A stretch of DNA of 64,000 bases, taken from the NCBI GenBank assembly GCA_001247695.2, contig LGRX02033479.1, forward strand, positions 1-64,000, given 5' to 3'. The first letter of the stretch is position 1, and each line of letters starts with the position of its first letter. Below, in pieces: positions 41,401 to 52,439 of the stretch. Source of the DNA: Cymbomonas tetramitiformis. Taxonomy: Eukaryota; Chlorophyta; Pyramimonadophyceae; Pyramimonadales; Pyramimonadaceae. The notes beneath the pieces are model-generated. The model did not search any database. It saw only the letters and a list, made by a program, of their open reading frames with translations, and was not told where the DNA came from. Both the position numbers and the translations under genes were made by a program.

Positions 41401-41769
41401 GAAGGAAAAGAACTTATTCGCTCGTTCCTGGTCAACATCTGACAAGCCTTGATATGAAGCACTGTGCTGGATGTCGTGCAACAGGAGCTCGCCGTTCAAA
41501 TACTGGAAATCCTTACAAACAGAGTACTTGTTGCCCGATTCACTTATCGGTTCGACCTTCTTGGCGACTTCAAGCGCTTCGTCAAAGAAGTCACGAAACT
41601 GCTCGAACGATAATCCCGCTTTTGAGAACTGCATTTGCTTGCCCAGGCTCCCCACGACGCAACCCGCATTCACAGCCGGGATCTCCAACAACTCCTTCCA
41701 TGCTGCCGACAACAGAGGGGTTTGGGGCACACGCCCCTGTCCGTTCTTCACTAAGTGATCTACAGACAT
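38410..41769 (-). CDS. Tandem PLP-domain protein, sphingosine-1-phosphate-lyase-like
   Basis: Four exons: 41769-40507, 40237-39902, 39632-39390 and 39144-38410. All introns are GT-AG and phase 0 (269, 269 and 245 bp), giving 858 residues. The fold is that of PLP-dependent group II decarboxylases, closest in motifs to sphingosine-1-phosphate lyase, which cleaves phosphorylated long-chain bases at the ER. Domain 2 (about 422-780) is complete: ITSGGGT phosphate-binding loop (435-441), LINDCCLAF, and TLDAHKHLGADKG with Schiff-base Lys594. Domain 1 (about 130-360) aligns with the same family (FAGYSTNGNE, HIHVLDEQ, QLYRDPVLRD, QYVSPNEGGS) but has SLQDGLF (293-299) where DxHKxG is expected, so it lacks the lysine. 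A hydrophobic stretch ending in Arg-rich sequence (about 828-858) could be a tail anchor. Substrate is inferred only. Confidence 0.8.
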
Positions 41770-43299
41770 CTCAACAGTTCCTCCGGTGACAGTGAACGCT
41801 AAATAACCTGCAAAGGAAATAAGGTCGATATTCTGTTTGAGTGGCTTATAATGTTAGGGCTGTGACCTGGTTGAAGCCCGAAAGCTCAAGGTCGCACCGA
41901 TTCCTCGTGAATCTTGCCACGCTTAGCGTGAGCAGCGAACGAGTTTGCTGAGTTGTCTGTGGCGAGAGCAACACCAGAGCAATATGTGTGAGAGAGTGTG
42001 CGTGTGCGTGTGCGTTTGCGTGTGCGTGTGATACTGATAGAAAGCCCGATAGCCTGATAGCTCAACGTGAGCGAGCAAGCGAGCGAGCGAGCGAAAGCAG
42101 AGGCTACTCAAGGGATCAAACCCTGACGTGAGCTGCGAGCGTCCCGTTCTTGCCGAGTCGAGTGAGCTCAACGTAAGGAGGACCACCACTCGTCGGACTC
42201 CAGTTGCAGTACCTGTCATCATTTCGCAGAATCCAGACAGTACGGGTGCCGTAGATGAACTGACATGACAACCGATATGAGATAGTTTATTGCGGCATTG
42301 GACAGATGGGGTGCCACGCCAGCGCCATGAGTCATTTACATGCCGGCGCCGACGCGACGCGAGCGCGACGCGACGCGACGGCGACGCTACACGCTTGGGC
42401 CTTTATTGGGGAAAATTGAATGTTTATGTTATGTGTCACAGTGCAGCGAGCGGAGCGAGAGGTGCTGTGTCACATAACTACTTGTAACCCGAGGTTTTAC
42501 CGAGGAAACCTCCCCTGTGTCACAGTGTCACAGTGTCACCGCACGTCCACCTGCACCTGTCCACCAGCACCAGCGCAGCGCAGCGCCGGGGCCGTGACAC
42601 TTCGACTTCCTTCATTCCTACTTCGCTTCGGCGTTCGAGTCACTTGAACCGTGTCACTTGATAATTACCAATAACAACCGTGTCACTTGATGGACTTGTG
42701 TCACTCGCGTCGGACATGAATGATATTCGCGCATATTGATATTCGCGCCGGACCGCCAAAACGTGAAGGGTCAGACAAAACGTGAAGGGTCAATCATGAA
42801 GAGTATCATTCCTCTTCAAGGCATTCTAAACCGCAAAATCTACGCATCCAAAATCTGACGCTCGACTTGACACCGTTTTCAGTTTCGCACCAAATCGAAG
42901 TTTTCAAAGCGCACTCCGAATGTCCGAATGTGGGTATTAAATGTAATTCGTATTCTGCTATTCCCCAGTCATCTACTCGGCGCGGCCACGGCCGCGCGCG
43001 GGGCCGCGGGCGGCGTCGGATGTAATCGTCGCTTCAGATTATCTTGGAACTTGAATATTCGATATCTACCCTCGATCTTTCCATTTGAGAATCTTCAGGA
43101 AAGAAGATACTTTATTTTACTCTTTAAAATTCACGTTTCGCGGTTGCGCATTTCGCTGTCGTCGTGTGTGATATTTTATCCTAACATCAGGATATTTCTT
43201 TACAGATAGCCAAAACATTGTCCGTTTTCACACGTCTTCGTCATTTTCTCAAGCGCTTGTTGACGTCTTTCGACAGCAATACTCTCAAAACTTCACATC
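41770..43299. other. Divergent intergenic region between PLP gene and purE
   Basis: Holds a GTGTGCGTGTGCG microsatellite (41997-42030), a GAGCGAGCAAGCGAGCGAG run (42070-42095), a GCGACGCGACGCGAC run (42352-42385) and the GTGTCAC cluster listed separately. AAAACGTGAAGGGTCA is duplicated at about 42758-42792. It contains no convincing gene and is presumably the promoter region for both flanking genes. Confidence 0.6.
42431..42705. promoter_or_regulatory. Cluster of GTGTCAC motifs
   Basis: At least nine GTGTCAC/GTGACAC heptamers lie within 275 bp, three of them in direct succession (CTGTGTCACAGTGTCACAGT). Several are extended as CCGTGTCACTTGAT. The cluster lies between two divergent genes and could be a transcription-factor binding platform, or merely a microsatellite derivative. 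Confidence 0.4.
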
Positions 43300-44855
43300 A
43301 TGGCCGGTTGCACTCTCCCTACTGGATTTGCTAAGCAAACTACCAGTCTCTCTGCGCGTTCCTCACACTCCTTCGGGGGCAAGGTGAGCGCAAATCCTTG
43401 GTTCCAAGAAACCTATGCGCCCGATTGTAGGAACGTTGATAACGGAGCGCTCCGATGCGTTCTGAAGTCAAATTCTTGCTGCTACAGGCATTTTGACTAC
43501 CTTGCTTTTGTTTTTAAGTGTAAGATTTCCCAAGTTTAAGTCCCAAATTTTAAGGCGCATTGCAAATGGCTGGCAAAGTTCGACCTGCGTGTATAACTAG
43601 TACCTCATTGTCCTTTCAGTGTTTCGGAGCAGACTTGCGTGGACGTTTGGTTGGTTAACCAAAGTAACACTAAATATGCAGGCCGCATAACCTCGTCAAA
43701 CGTTCAGGCGTTGCAGTTGATTGTCGGATAGTCGCAACTAGCTTCTCGGGATTTTACCACAATACTTTTCATTCCGCCTAATTTTCGGTCCCACTATGTT
43801 CTCACTGCAAAGTGTTTGCTCACTGCCAGGTGGCACCAAGGGCGCGCACGGTTTCTGGACGGGTAGCGGAGCGAAAGATGTTGATTTCTATGGTGAGCTA
43901 TTGGGTAACGAACCCGTATAATACTGTTTTTTACGCATCGGATACCCTGCTAATACAATTCTTCGTTGTTCTCGCACTCGGGTGGTAATAACTTGTGCAT
44001 AAAAAACGTTGTATTGCTATGGTTGGGGCACCGACGAACTAAAGCTGCGCCGATAACCCGTTGTTTACTTGCGCTGCGTATTTCGCAGGGTCCGAATAAG
44101 GTTGCGGTAATGATGGGATCCCCGAACGATCTGGACAAGATGAGGAAAGCCTCTGATATGCTCAAAAAGTTCGGTCTGGAGCCTGTGGTCAAGGTCATGT
44201 CGGCGCATCGGCAGCCTGCAGAAGTTGCAGAGTTCGCCTCTGCAGGTCGCGAGGACGGATACGCTGCCTTCATCTGTGGTGCTGGTATGGCCGCGCACTT
44301 GGCCGGTGTCGTGTCGGCTCACACCACTCTGCCCGTAAGCTCTCCTCAATCTTCCTCCCCTACCCAACTGGATCCAAAAGCTTAGGAGGCATCAGGGCGG
44401 GGAACCCACGCGATAATCGCCCTGTAAATATGTATTTTGGGAGAACGGTGCCTTGTTTTTCTGTGACCAATGTTTAAGATCTTGCCAGACCCTTTTTTCT
44501 CTCTGCCTTCAACTACTCTACCTCCTGCTATTTGCACCACCTGCGTCTGTGTTTATGAACTTGTCTCGCTAGTTATACCTGTCTTGTGACATTGATTGAT
44601 GCGGTTTTTGTGCAGGTGGTTGGAGTACCGCTATCCGGGGGCCTTCCTGGCGGCATCGATGCTCTGTATGCAACGGTCCAGATGCCACGAGGGATCCCGG
44701 TGGCAACCGTAGCGGTAGATGGTGCGGCTAACGCAGCGATTTTGGTGGCACAAATGCTCAGCATCACAGATCCTTCACTCGCAGTCCAAATCGAAGCGAT
44801 GCGCGAAGAGACCCGAGCAACTCTTCGGGAAACGAATGCGAACCTGGATGTTTGA
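43300..44855 (+). CDS. purE: Phosphoribosylaminoimidazole carboxylase, PurE (class I), probably plastid-targeted
   Basis: Four exons, 43300-43383, 43830-43892, 44089-44334 and 44616-44855. All junctions are GT-AG and phase 0, giving 210 residues. PurE converts N5-carboxyaminoimidazole ribonucleotide to CAIR in purine synthesis. The catalytic domain (50-210) is complete at the usual size of about 160 residues: MMGSPNDLDKM (57-67), SAHRQP with His89, GAGMAAHLAGVVSAHTTLPV, GVPLSGGLPGGIDAL, VQMPRGIPVATVAVDGAANA. The GAGMAAHL and VQMP motifs mark class I, not the animal CO2-using class II. The first 49 residues (MAGCTLPTGFAKQTTSLSAR, then VAPRARTVSGRVAERK) are Ser/Thr/Arg-rich and almost without acidic residues, as expected of a plastid transit peptide. 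There is no fused PurK domain, unlike plant and fungal ADE2 proteins, so PurK must be encoded elsewhere. Confidence 0.9.
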
Positions 44856-46073
44856 ACAAGCTCTCCGACTCGCGGGTTGAGCAGTTTTTCAGGTATATAA
44901 GCGATCATATGGCAACTTCCGCCTCGAAGTTCAGTATGTTCAACCGTATGCACACACATAGACACAGGTGAACTAGTCTCTAGTCACCTACAAGTCCGTT
45001 TCCTCAGAATCTGCGTAGACGTTATTATGCTTGCCGACAAATCCACAAACTTCATAATAGCAGCAGAATGCTTGATGAAAGCATATAAAACTAGACCTCT
45101 CTCAAGTATTGGTATGAAGATATGAACAACTGATCGTCAAGTCTATTTTGCCTTTATCCCTTAATCGCTGGTTGTTGATATGTTACCCCTGGTAATTGCA
45201 AGGAAAGGTGATAATAGAATTCTATTTCGTTTCCCACTTCGAGTGTGAAAAATCCGATGTGAAATGGCCACAATACAAAAAAAATTATGTGAATGCATAC
45301 GTGTGCCATTCTTAGTGAACGACGCGCATTCCGGCAAACGTAAGGTTGATCAATGTTTGGGTAATTTCATTCGAGTTCATGATGGAATCACTTAAACATA
45401 AATGAATAATAATCGCATAGTAGACTTATGCGTGCGTCGAACAGTTCTCTGTGAGCGCACTGATCAAATTATTTGACTGCATTTCACCAAAGAACACCAC
45501 TTGCACTTACCAACTTTGGCAATTGCCTCGATATTTCTATATTTGAACGTATTCCCGCTCTAGTCCGCCCTTCAATTCTATGCATGGATTCCTTCAAAAT
45601 TCAATTGCAAATTTCACTTTCATGACCCGAAGATCTTACGGCAATGCAAGCCATATGCGCCGGGCCTCAAACATTTACCTGCGCACACAACCGAAAGTCA
45701 CAGGAGTAAATATACATACGAAACAACAAGTCGAAATCGAAAGAAAACGAAGTGCAACGGGTGGTGTCAACTGTCAAGGACGTGTGCACCGTGCCAGTAC
45801 GATTTTGCGGGAGAATAAGCTGTATCAACCGCCGTAATTTTTGAATACCGTGTCTACATTATTGACTTAAAAGATTCATGATTGTTTTGTCCTAAAACGG
45901 CCTATTTAAAGAAAACAACAAACACTCAATTGGTTTGATCGATTTCCAGTGGTGAAAAAACAAACAAATTCAATTAATTTATTAATGATTCATACGTGTA
46001 CCAAGGCCCGGTATCGTATTTTCCCGAACTAATCGAATAATCATGAATACATCATGTGAACTAATCGCCTGAG
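44856..46073. other. Intergenic AT-rich region, nothing recognisable
   Basis: About 1.2 kb after purE with no repeats or frames I would defend. An 85-codon open frame at 45580-45837 has no homology that I recognise and no promoter. Confidence 0.5.
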
Positions 46074-46197
46074 ATGAATAAGTCTCTCGAAGTAATCGAC
46101 TGATATGAACGAGTCTCTCCAACTTATCGATCGATATGAATAAGTCTCTCGAAGTAATCGACTAATATGAATAAGCCTCACAAACTTATCGATCGAT
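46074..46197. repeat. 31-bp minisatellite, four copies
   Basis: Units of the type ATGAATAAGTCTCTCGAAGT... alternate with ATGAACGAGTCTCTCCAACT..., a higher-order period of 62 bp, separated by TCGATCGAT/ATCGACTGAT junctions. Confidence 0.8.
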
Positions 46198-46433
46198 ATG
46201 AAAAACATTAATCGCGATATGCATCGATACCAATCGATATCGGATTCGATAAGTCCAAACTTTGCGTGGGAAAATTTAGTCATCGACGGGACGTTCGTGG
46301 CGATGGGATCACCAGACACTTCCTCCGCCGTCACGGCAATGTTCAATCGGGTATAAATCGCGCAAATGTGGAATTGTTGTACCTGGTATAAATCGACGGT
46401 TCGCACTCGAAATATCGATTAATCGATCAGAAA

Positions 46434-46594
46434 TTGTCGCGATTATGAACAAGGGGCGACAATGTAGGGGCTGGCAGGGCGTGGTGGTATTGTTGGGTGC
46501 TAAAATGGCGGTGTATCTCTGTTGTGGTTGAGTGTGGGGTGTTGTGAGGGATTTTGGGTTTGAGATGCGGGTGCGGCATTGGAGGGCAAGTTTT
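46434..46594. repeat. Dispersed repeat block B, copy 1
   Basis: Matches 50659-50820 in direct orientation with few changes; GAGTGTGGGGTGTTGTGAGG and ATCTCTGTTGTGGTTGAGTG are common. It ends in a T-run in both places. Confidence 0.85.
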
Positions 46595-46739
46595 TTTTTC
46601 GAAGGGATCCGAACGAAGAGGTTCGGATCTCTGTTAGGTGACACCGTTCCAGCAGAACAAAACAACACTTTGCAATTGGGCATTCACTGCGGCTCGCGTG
46701 TCGTGCGCCCGGGTCGCGGCACGAACGGCTCCTGCGGTG

Positions 46740-47300
46740 AATGCCCCCAACCTGCCACAACAAGGCCTAGTTGGCGCCCTTCGCGCAGCCAAGCACGAGG
46801 TCACGTCGAAACTTATGAAAGAAACTGCGGGCAAAGGCGTGCTTCGAGCACACGCATGGCAAAAAGGCATGGGTCAGGTGTCCAAACCCGAGCTGGTGCG
46901 TCGCCAACCATGAATTCCCACAACCTGTCATACAGGCCCGTCGGGGAATTCACCGCTGCCAACGCCCGCATGGGTCGAATTCACAAAGACAAACACAACA
47001 CAAACTGAGGGAAAAACATGCGTTCGGCTGCAATGTTGTCAAAAGGCTGCAGTCAGGTGTCTGGACTCAAGCTGGCGCGCCGTCAGCCGTGAATTCCCAC
47101 AACCTGTCACACAGGTCCGTTCAGGGAATTCAACGTTGCCAAAGCCTGCGCAGGTCGAATTCACCAAGGTAAACATCACACAAACTGTGGGGAAAACATG
47201 TGTTCGGCTACACCCTCATCAACCGGCAAAAGTCAGGTGTTACGGCTCGAGTTAGCGCGGCTACGGTTGTGCATTCCCAAACGCCGGTCACATACGCCGG
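46740..47300. repeat. ~179-bp tandem repeat, about three copies
   Basis: GAATTCCCACAACCTGTCA recurs at 46911 and 47090, and a diverged form (GCATTCCCAAACGCCGGTCA) at about 47269. Each is followed by GGTCGAATTCAC-type and AAACATG(C/T)GTTCGGCT sequence. Spacing is about 179 bp. Confidence 0.8.
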
Positions 47301-47322
47301 TTTGAGCATATTCAGCAAGCAA

Positions 47323-47374
47323 GCCCTGCGGGGTTGCCCTGCGGGGTTGCCCTGCGGGGTTGCCCTGCGGGGTT
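47323..47374. repeat. Four perfect 13-bp tandem copies (GCCCTGCGGGGTT)
   Basis: GCCCTGCGGGGTT occurs exactly four times without interruption. Each copy contains a CCCTGCGGGG hairpin, the same short palindrome type scattered through the window. Confidence 0.92.
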
Positions 47375-50300
47375 CGAATTCGCATAGCAAATGGGGCAAA
47401 ATATGGCACAAAAAGGCCGGGCGCATCGTGCACACACGTGAACACTGCTGAGAGTGCATGTAACGGTTCGCCGTCGCGGGTGTGAATTTACGATAAATGA
47501 AGCTTCGGGCTATCTCGCCGCTATGCGCTCAACGGGGAAAATGCCACTCTGTGAGAATTCACTAGCGTGTACTGAATTCGCGAACGTTTTCGGACAGCTG
47601 CGGATCTCCACCGCTGCGGACGGCAGCGTGCGTGTCTACTGCTGAGCCATGTAAAATATGCCAGGCGGCAACGCGCTTCTGCCGCGCCGGCTCGTGGATT
47701 CGCAAAACGGGCGCGGGTCTAACTTGTGTTCGCAGACACACTGTAGATTCAGGCTCAGATGGAAACATGAAAAGCAGAAAGGCAAACGAGCAACACAGGG
47801 GGCAATTCACAGATAAAACAAGCACACCGGCACGACTTCGCACATACATCAGAGTGGCGTGCCGGCACTCTGGAGATCCGAACCAGACTCTTACAAACTG
47901 CCAGTGACACAGCTCTCATGTGGATTCGAAGCATGTGTATGCATATATCACATTTAATAATACTAGGCCACAAGAGGCAAATATCACTATCCCGCCGAAT
48001 GATTTTGAAAGGTTCGGATCTAACTTTTCGAAAGCAGGAGCTAGCTAAATACTCAAGCGAGCATAGTGGAAGTCCGTGAATGCCATTGTCGTTTCGGATG
48101 CCCTGTGACCATTGGTTCCCAGTGACAGCGGCGTTTGGTGTCAACGCGCGCTTGCGTTTGCCCTGTCACGCATCGCCGAGACGTCATGTGTGGTCGTGTC
48201 GTGATGTCACTTCGCGTGATGTCGTGCTTGACGCTCTGCGGTGCTCGCGGATCGGCACGGGCTGGTCGCGGCGACGTCGATGTAGCGCTTGGCGAGGCGT
48301 CGTGCATGGTTTATACTGGGAGGGAGATCTGAGCTGGAGGGTGAACGTGATATGCTCCGGGCGCTCGAGCGGACAATGAACTGGGGTAGGACCGTGACTG
48401 AGGGGGGAATGACAACACAGTAATCTGACACACACTTAAGAAACGATGGTGCTATTATGGAAAAATTCGGTCACTTTCTGAAATCGCCTTGACAGACGCT
48501 ACGATTAACAATATCTGACGATCCAGAAAAATTCGATCAAATGAAGTGGCGACATCTAAAACGTCCGATTTTCACAAGAGACGATCCTCGGGTCGAGGAA
48601 CCCTTATCCTGCTTTCAAGAACACTTCAAGAACGCTCGTTTCCTGAATTTAGACAGTGCTGGATCGGGTGCATATCACGTCATGAAAGAGAACTCTATTA
48701 TGTCATGCTGGCGAAAATGAATACGATCGCGTCATGAAAATCTCTTCCAACTGCCGTAGATCGATTATTCAGATTATCGCAGTCCGCTGATATTTTTACA
48801 TCGATCCGATGAAAATTACATACCATATTTCCCATTCACATATCACTAATATGATGACGTGTCCGACCTCACTGTCGAATGTGCGGCCAACCAGATATTC
48901 ATACGAGGAAACCAGAATCCGCTTGCGTCCTTTCGCTTTCACCTCACTGCTAAGACCGCTGAACTGAGCGCCCCGTAAGTCACTCTTCAGCGACCGTTGT
49001 GTTTGGTATAATCCCGTATACCAAACACAACGTAACTTTGCATATGCATTCTAAAGTATGTTAGGAACCTCATATTTCTTGCGCGCGCAAGATCCGTTCA
49101 GATTCTAGGAGTCTGGACGCGGCGCGTTAGAGGGGGTGGATGATTTTGTCATTCGTCGAGTCCGCTGACTCGACTCACGCGCAGCAGCGACGCATAATGC
49201 ACAGCATGGCTTTATCACGCATATCGCATATGCATATACAACATATGTTGAGCATCTGACACTGCACTGACAGCTCTGGCGGAAACGCGGATGTCATTTG
49301 GGTCCACGTTTCCGCTAGGATTTCTTCCCTCATTCGCGCGCTCGCTTGCAAGCGAGCATGCGCATCGCGTGAGGGAATTGTTTGCAAAAAAAGCACCTGG
49401 TGTGTGTCATCTTTCTGAAATAAATTGGACAGACTCGCAGGGAAGAAGGCTTACCGTGAGAGGCCGGCCCGGGGCCGTTTGAAGTCAGCCCGGGCCGGTT
49501 GCGGGCCGCTCGATTGTTGGATGCGGGCCGTCTCTCAAGGGTCCCGATTATGAAAATTTTCGTGAAATTTGTGCGATTTTTATGATCTCGCCATACTTAA
49601 AATTAAAATTTTGCGCCTGCGGCGGGCAAATTTGAAGATTGACCGGGCTGGCCGAAAGCGGGCCAGTAAAAAATCCAAATGCCGGCCGCTTCCAAAAAAG
49701 AAAGCCTTCTTCTCCGCAGACTCGTCAGTCAACCATACATCTCACTGTAGGCTGGCGCGTTCATCCGGGTATAGCGAACGGAATTTGGAGTTTCTAAAAC
49801 CCCCAATAGTTGCGATTGCGGGTATCATTCTACGTGATGCGCGTGTCGATAAACTTAGTAGGAATATGTGATAATATTCAATAGGAAATTCTTGCTTGGA
49901 TTAATACATGATCTTAAAAAGTAATCTTGTTTTGGCTCGACAGGGGCACACTGCGGGGGAAACGTTCCGTGTTATTCTTAAAATTGCATATTTAACAAAT
50001 GACATTTGAACATTGCAAAATGCGCCCCTTGCAAAACCCGACAGACAGTCCTGTCGACCGTGAATCCGTGACACGTGAAGAGGCAATTGAAACGATAGCG
50101 ACAGCAAATCTTTGAAAATGACCTACCGTATCGCATATGCCACCGCAGGATCAAATCTAAATATTATAATATTTAGATAGAGACTTAGAGAGCAACTTAC
50201 AGTTTAATATAAATGTCCCCAAGTTGGTGAACACCCGTGAAGTATAAATATGCGCCAACTTCGAATAGTATAAATAGGACAGTAAACAGGACGAGTACTT

Positions 50301-50481
50301 CGGTTCCTTTCACGTGCTGACGTGTCAGTAATTACTTAGTGACTGAATCGTGAACAACTCGAATTAAAGTTGAAGATCTGAACCGCAAAAATAAATCACA
50401 TCGACTGTCACAGTAAATCGTCTCTAGAATATAAATCGAAATAGCGTTGCGTTTCTTAAGTGTGTGTCAGAATACTGTGAT
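47375..50481. other. Intergenic region without supported genes
   Basis: About 3.1 kb with short open frames only. It contains the perfect hairpin at 48995-49032 and a GC-rich block of GGCCGG/CCGGCC and GGGCCGG strings at 49460-49530. A segment near 49601-49627 (AAAATTTTGCGCCTGCGGCG) is the inverse of 37191-37212. Nothing else is recognisable. Confidence 0.5.
48995..49032. repeat. Perfect inverted repeat, 16-bp arms, 6-bp loop
   Basis: CGTTGTGTTTGGTATA, loop ATCCCG, then the exact complement TATACCAAACACAACG. No T-run or gene end is adjacent, so it is not a simple terminator. Confidence 0.9.
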
Positions 50482-50820
50482 TACTGAAAAAAGGGGGTTA
50501 TGGTTGGGGCGTTTGCTGACGGCTGAGACGGGCGCGATGGGGGCAAATGCGGCGGGGTCTGACATGGGCTGCGGTAGCGTGACTAAATATGGGGGGTCTG
50601 ACAGGCCTTTCAGGGGTGCCCGAGGGACCCCTTCTAAGCGTGTTTGTTGTGGTGACAGCTGTCGCAATTGTGAACAAGGGGCGGCAATGTAGAGGCTGGC
50701 GGGGCGTGGGGGTATTGCTGGGTGCTAAAATGACGGTGTATCTCTGTTGTGGTTGAGTGTGGGGTGTTGTGAGGGATTTTGGGTTTGAGATGTGGGTGCG
50801 GCATTGGAGGACAGGCTTTT
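50482..50820. repeat. Dispersed repeat blocks A and B in tandem
   Basis: 50482-50655 is block A, the inverse of 21957-22125. 50659-50820 is block B, a direct copy of 46434-46594. They are followed by a T-run, TATATCCCCCCCCCC and AGCTG. Here both blocks lie side by side, so this is probably the more complete end of the transposon family from which the other two copies derive. Confidence 0.8.
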
Positions 50821-50849
50821 TTTAAATATATCCCCCCCCCAGCTGATGG

Positions 50850-52372
50850 CGTATGGATTGAGAGACATCAGCTGGCAAGACAAGAAGTGGGTGTGGCGTG
50901 GCGATATGAGCGTGATTGTTGATGCTGACGTGTGATTGCGGCTGCGGGTGCGTGGATTTCGTAGTTGATGGCTGAACGGCTGTGGTGGTGGCGTGTTGAT
51001 ATCGTAGTCAGTGGCTGAGCGGCTGCGGCTGTGGGCGTGTTGATCTCGTAGTTGATGGTTGAATGGCTGTGGTGCTGGCGTCGACCGTCGTAGTTGGTGA
51101 TTTGAACGGCTGTGGTGGTGGCGTGCTGACTTCGTAGTTGGTGGCTGGGCAGATGCGGTTTGTGGGCGTGTGACCTCGTGGTTGGTGATTGAACGGCCGT
51201 GGTGGTGGTGTGTTGACCTCGTGGTCGGTGGCTGGGTGGCTGCGGCTGTGGGCGTGTTGACCTCATTATACGTGGTTGATGGCTGAGTGAATGCGGCAGT
51301 GGCGCGCGTTGATCTGGTGGTTGATGGCTGAACGGATGCGGCTATGGGCGTGTTGACCTCGTAGTTGATGGTTGGACGGCCGTTGTGTGGTGGTGTGTTG
51401 GCCTCGTAGTTGATGGCTGAGTGGATGCGGCATTGGTGCGCGTTGATCTCGTAGTTGATTGTTGAACGGCTGTGGTGGTGGCGTGTTAACCTCGTAGTTG
51501 ACGGGTGACCGGCTGTGGTGGTGGGGTGTTGACCTCGTAGTTAGTGATTGAACGGCTGTGGTCGTGGCGTGTTGACCTCGTGGTCGGTGGCTGGGCGGCT
51601 GCGGCTGTGGGCGTGTTGACCTCGTAGTTGATGGCTGAGTGGATGCGGCAGTTGCGCGCGTTGACCTCGTAGTTGATGGCTGAACGGATGCGGCTATGGG
51701 CGTGTTGACCTCGGAGTTGATGGTTGGACGGCCGTTGTGTGGTGGTGTGTTGGCCTTGTAGTTGATGGCTGAGTGGATGCGGTATTGGTCCGCGTTGATC
51801 TCGTAGTTGATTGTAGAACGGCTGTGGTGGTGGCGTGTTAACCTCGCAGTTGACGGGTGACCGGCTGTGGTGGTGGGGTGTTGACCTCGTAGTTGATGGC
51901 TGAGCGGATGCGGCTGGGGGCGTGCTGATTTCGTAGTTGATGGTTGGAAGGCTGTGGTGTGGTGGTGTGTTGACCTCGTAGTTGATGGCTGAGTGGATGC
52001 GGCAGTGGTGCGCGTTGACCTTGTAGTTGATTGTTGAACGGCTGTGGTGGTGGCGTGTTGACCTCGTAGTTGATGGGTGACCGGCTGTGGTAATGATGTG
52101 TTGACCTCGTAGTCAGTGGCTGAGCGGATGCGGCTGTGGGCGTGTTGACCTCGTGGTTGATGGCTGAGTGGATGCGGCAGTGGTGTGCGTTGATCTCGTA
52201 GTTGATGGCTGAATGTATGCGGCTGTGGGCGTGTTGACCTCGTAGTTGACGATTGAATGGCTGTGGTGGTGGGGCGTCGACCTCGTAGTTGATGGCTGTG
52301 TGGATGCGGTAGTGGTGCGCGTTGGTCTCGTAGTTGATGGCTGAACGGATGCGGCTGCGGGCGTGTTGTGTT
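50850..52372. repeat. Long GC-rich minisatellite (GTTGACCTCGTAGTTGATGG type)
   Basis: About 1.5 kb of imperfect units of roughly 50-60 bp. Each is built on GTGTTGACCTCGTAGTTGATGG, then CTGA(G/A)(T/C)GGATGCGGC or a ...ACGGCTGTGGTGGTG variant. Two variant types alternate in higher-order blocks of about 190-360 bp. Minus-strand open frames such as 51838-52401 read SAINYEVNTP-like repeats and follow the DNA repeat. Confidence 0.9.
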
Positions 52373-52439
52373 GGGGCTTTTGGGGGATGCAGTGTGGACA
52401 TCGGTTCCGGACCGTCACCGCTGGGTTAGATGGTCACGA

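Noticed and set aside
51838..52401. 187-codon minus-strand open frame rich in NYEVNTP/QLRGQH repeats
   Set aside because: It follows the periodicity of a GC-rich minisatellite, changes frame between repeat variants and has no promoter or non-repetitive part.
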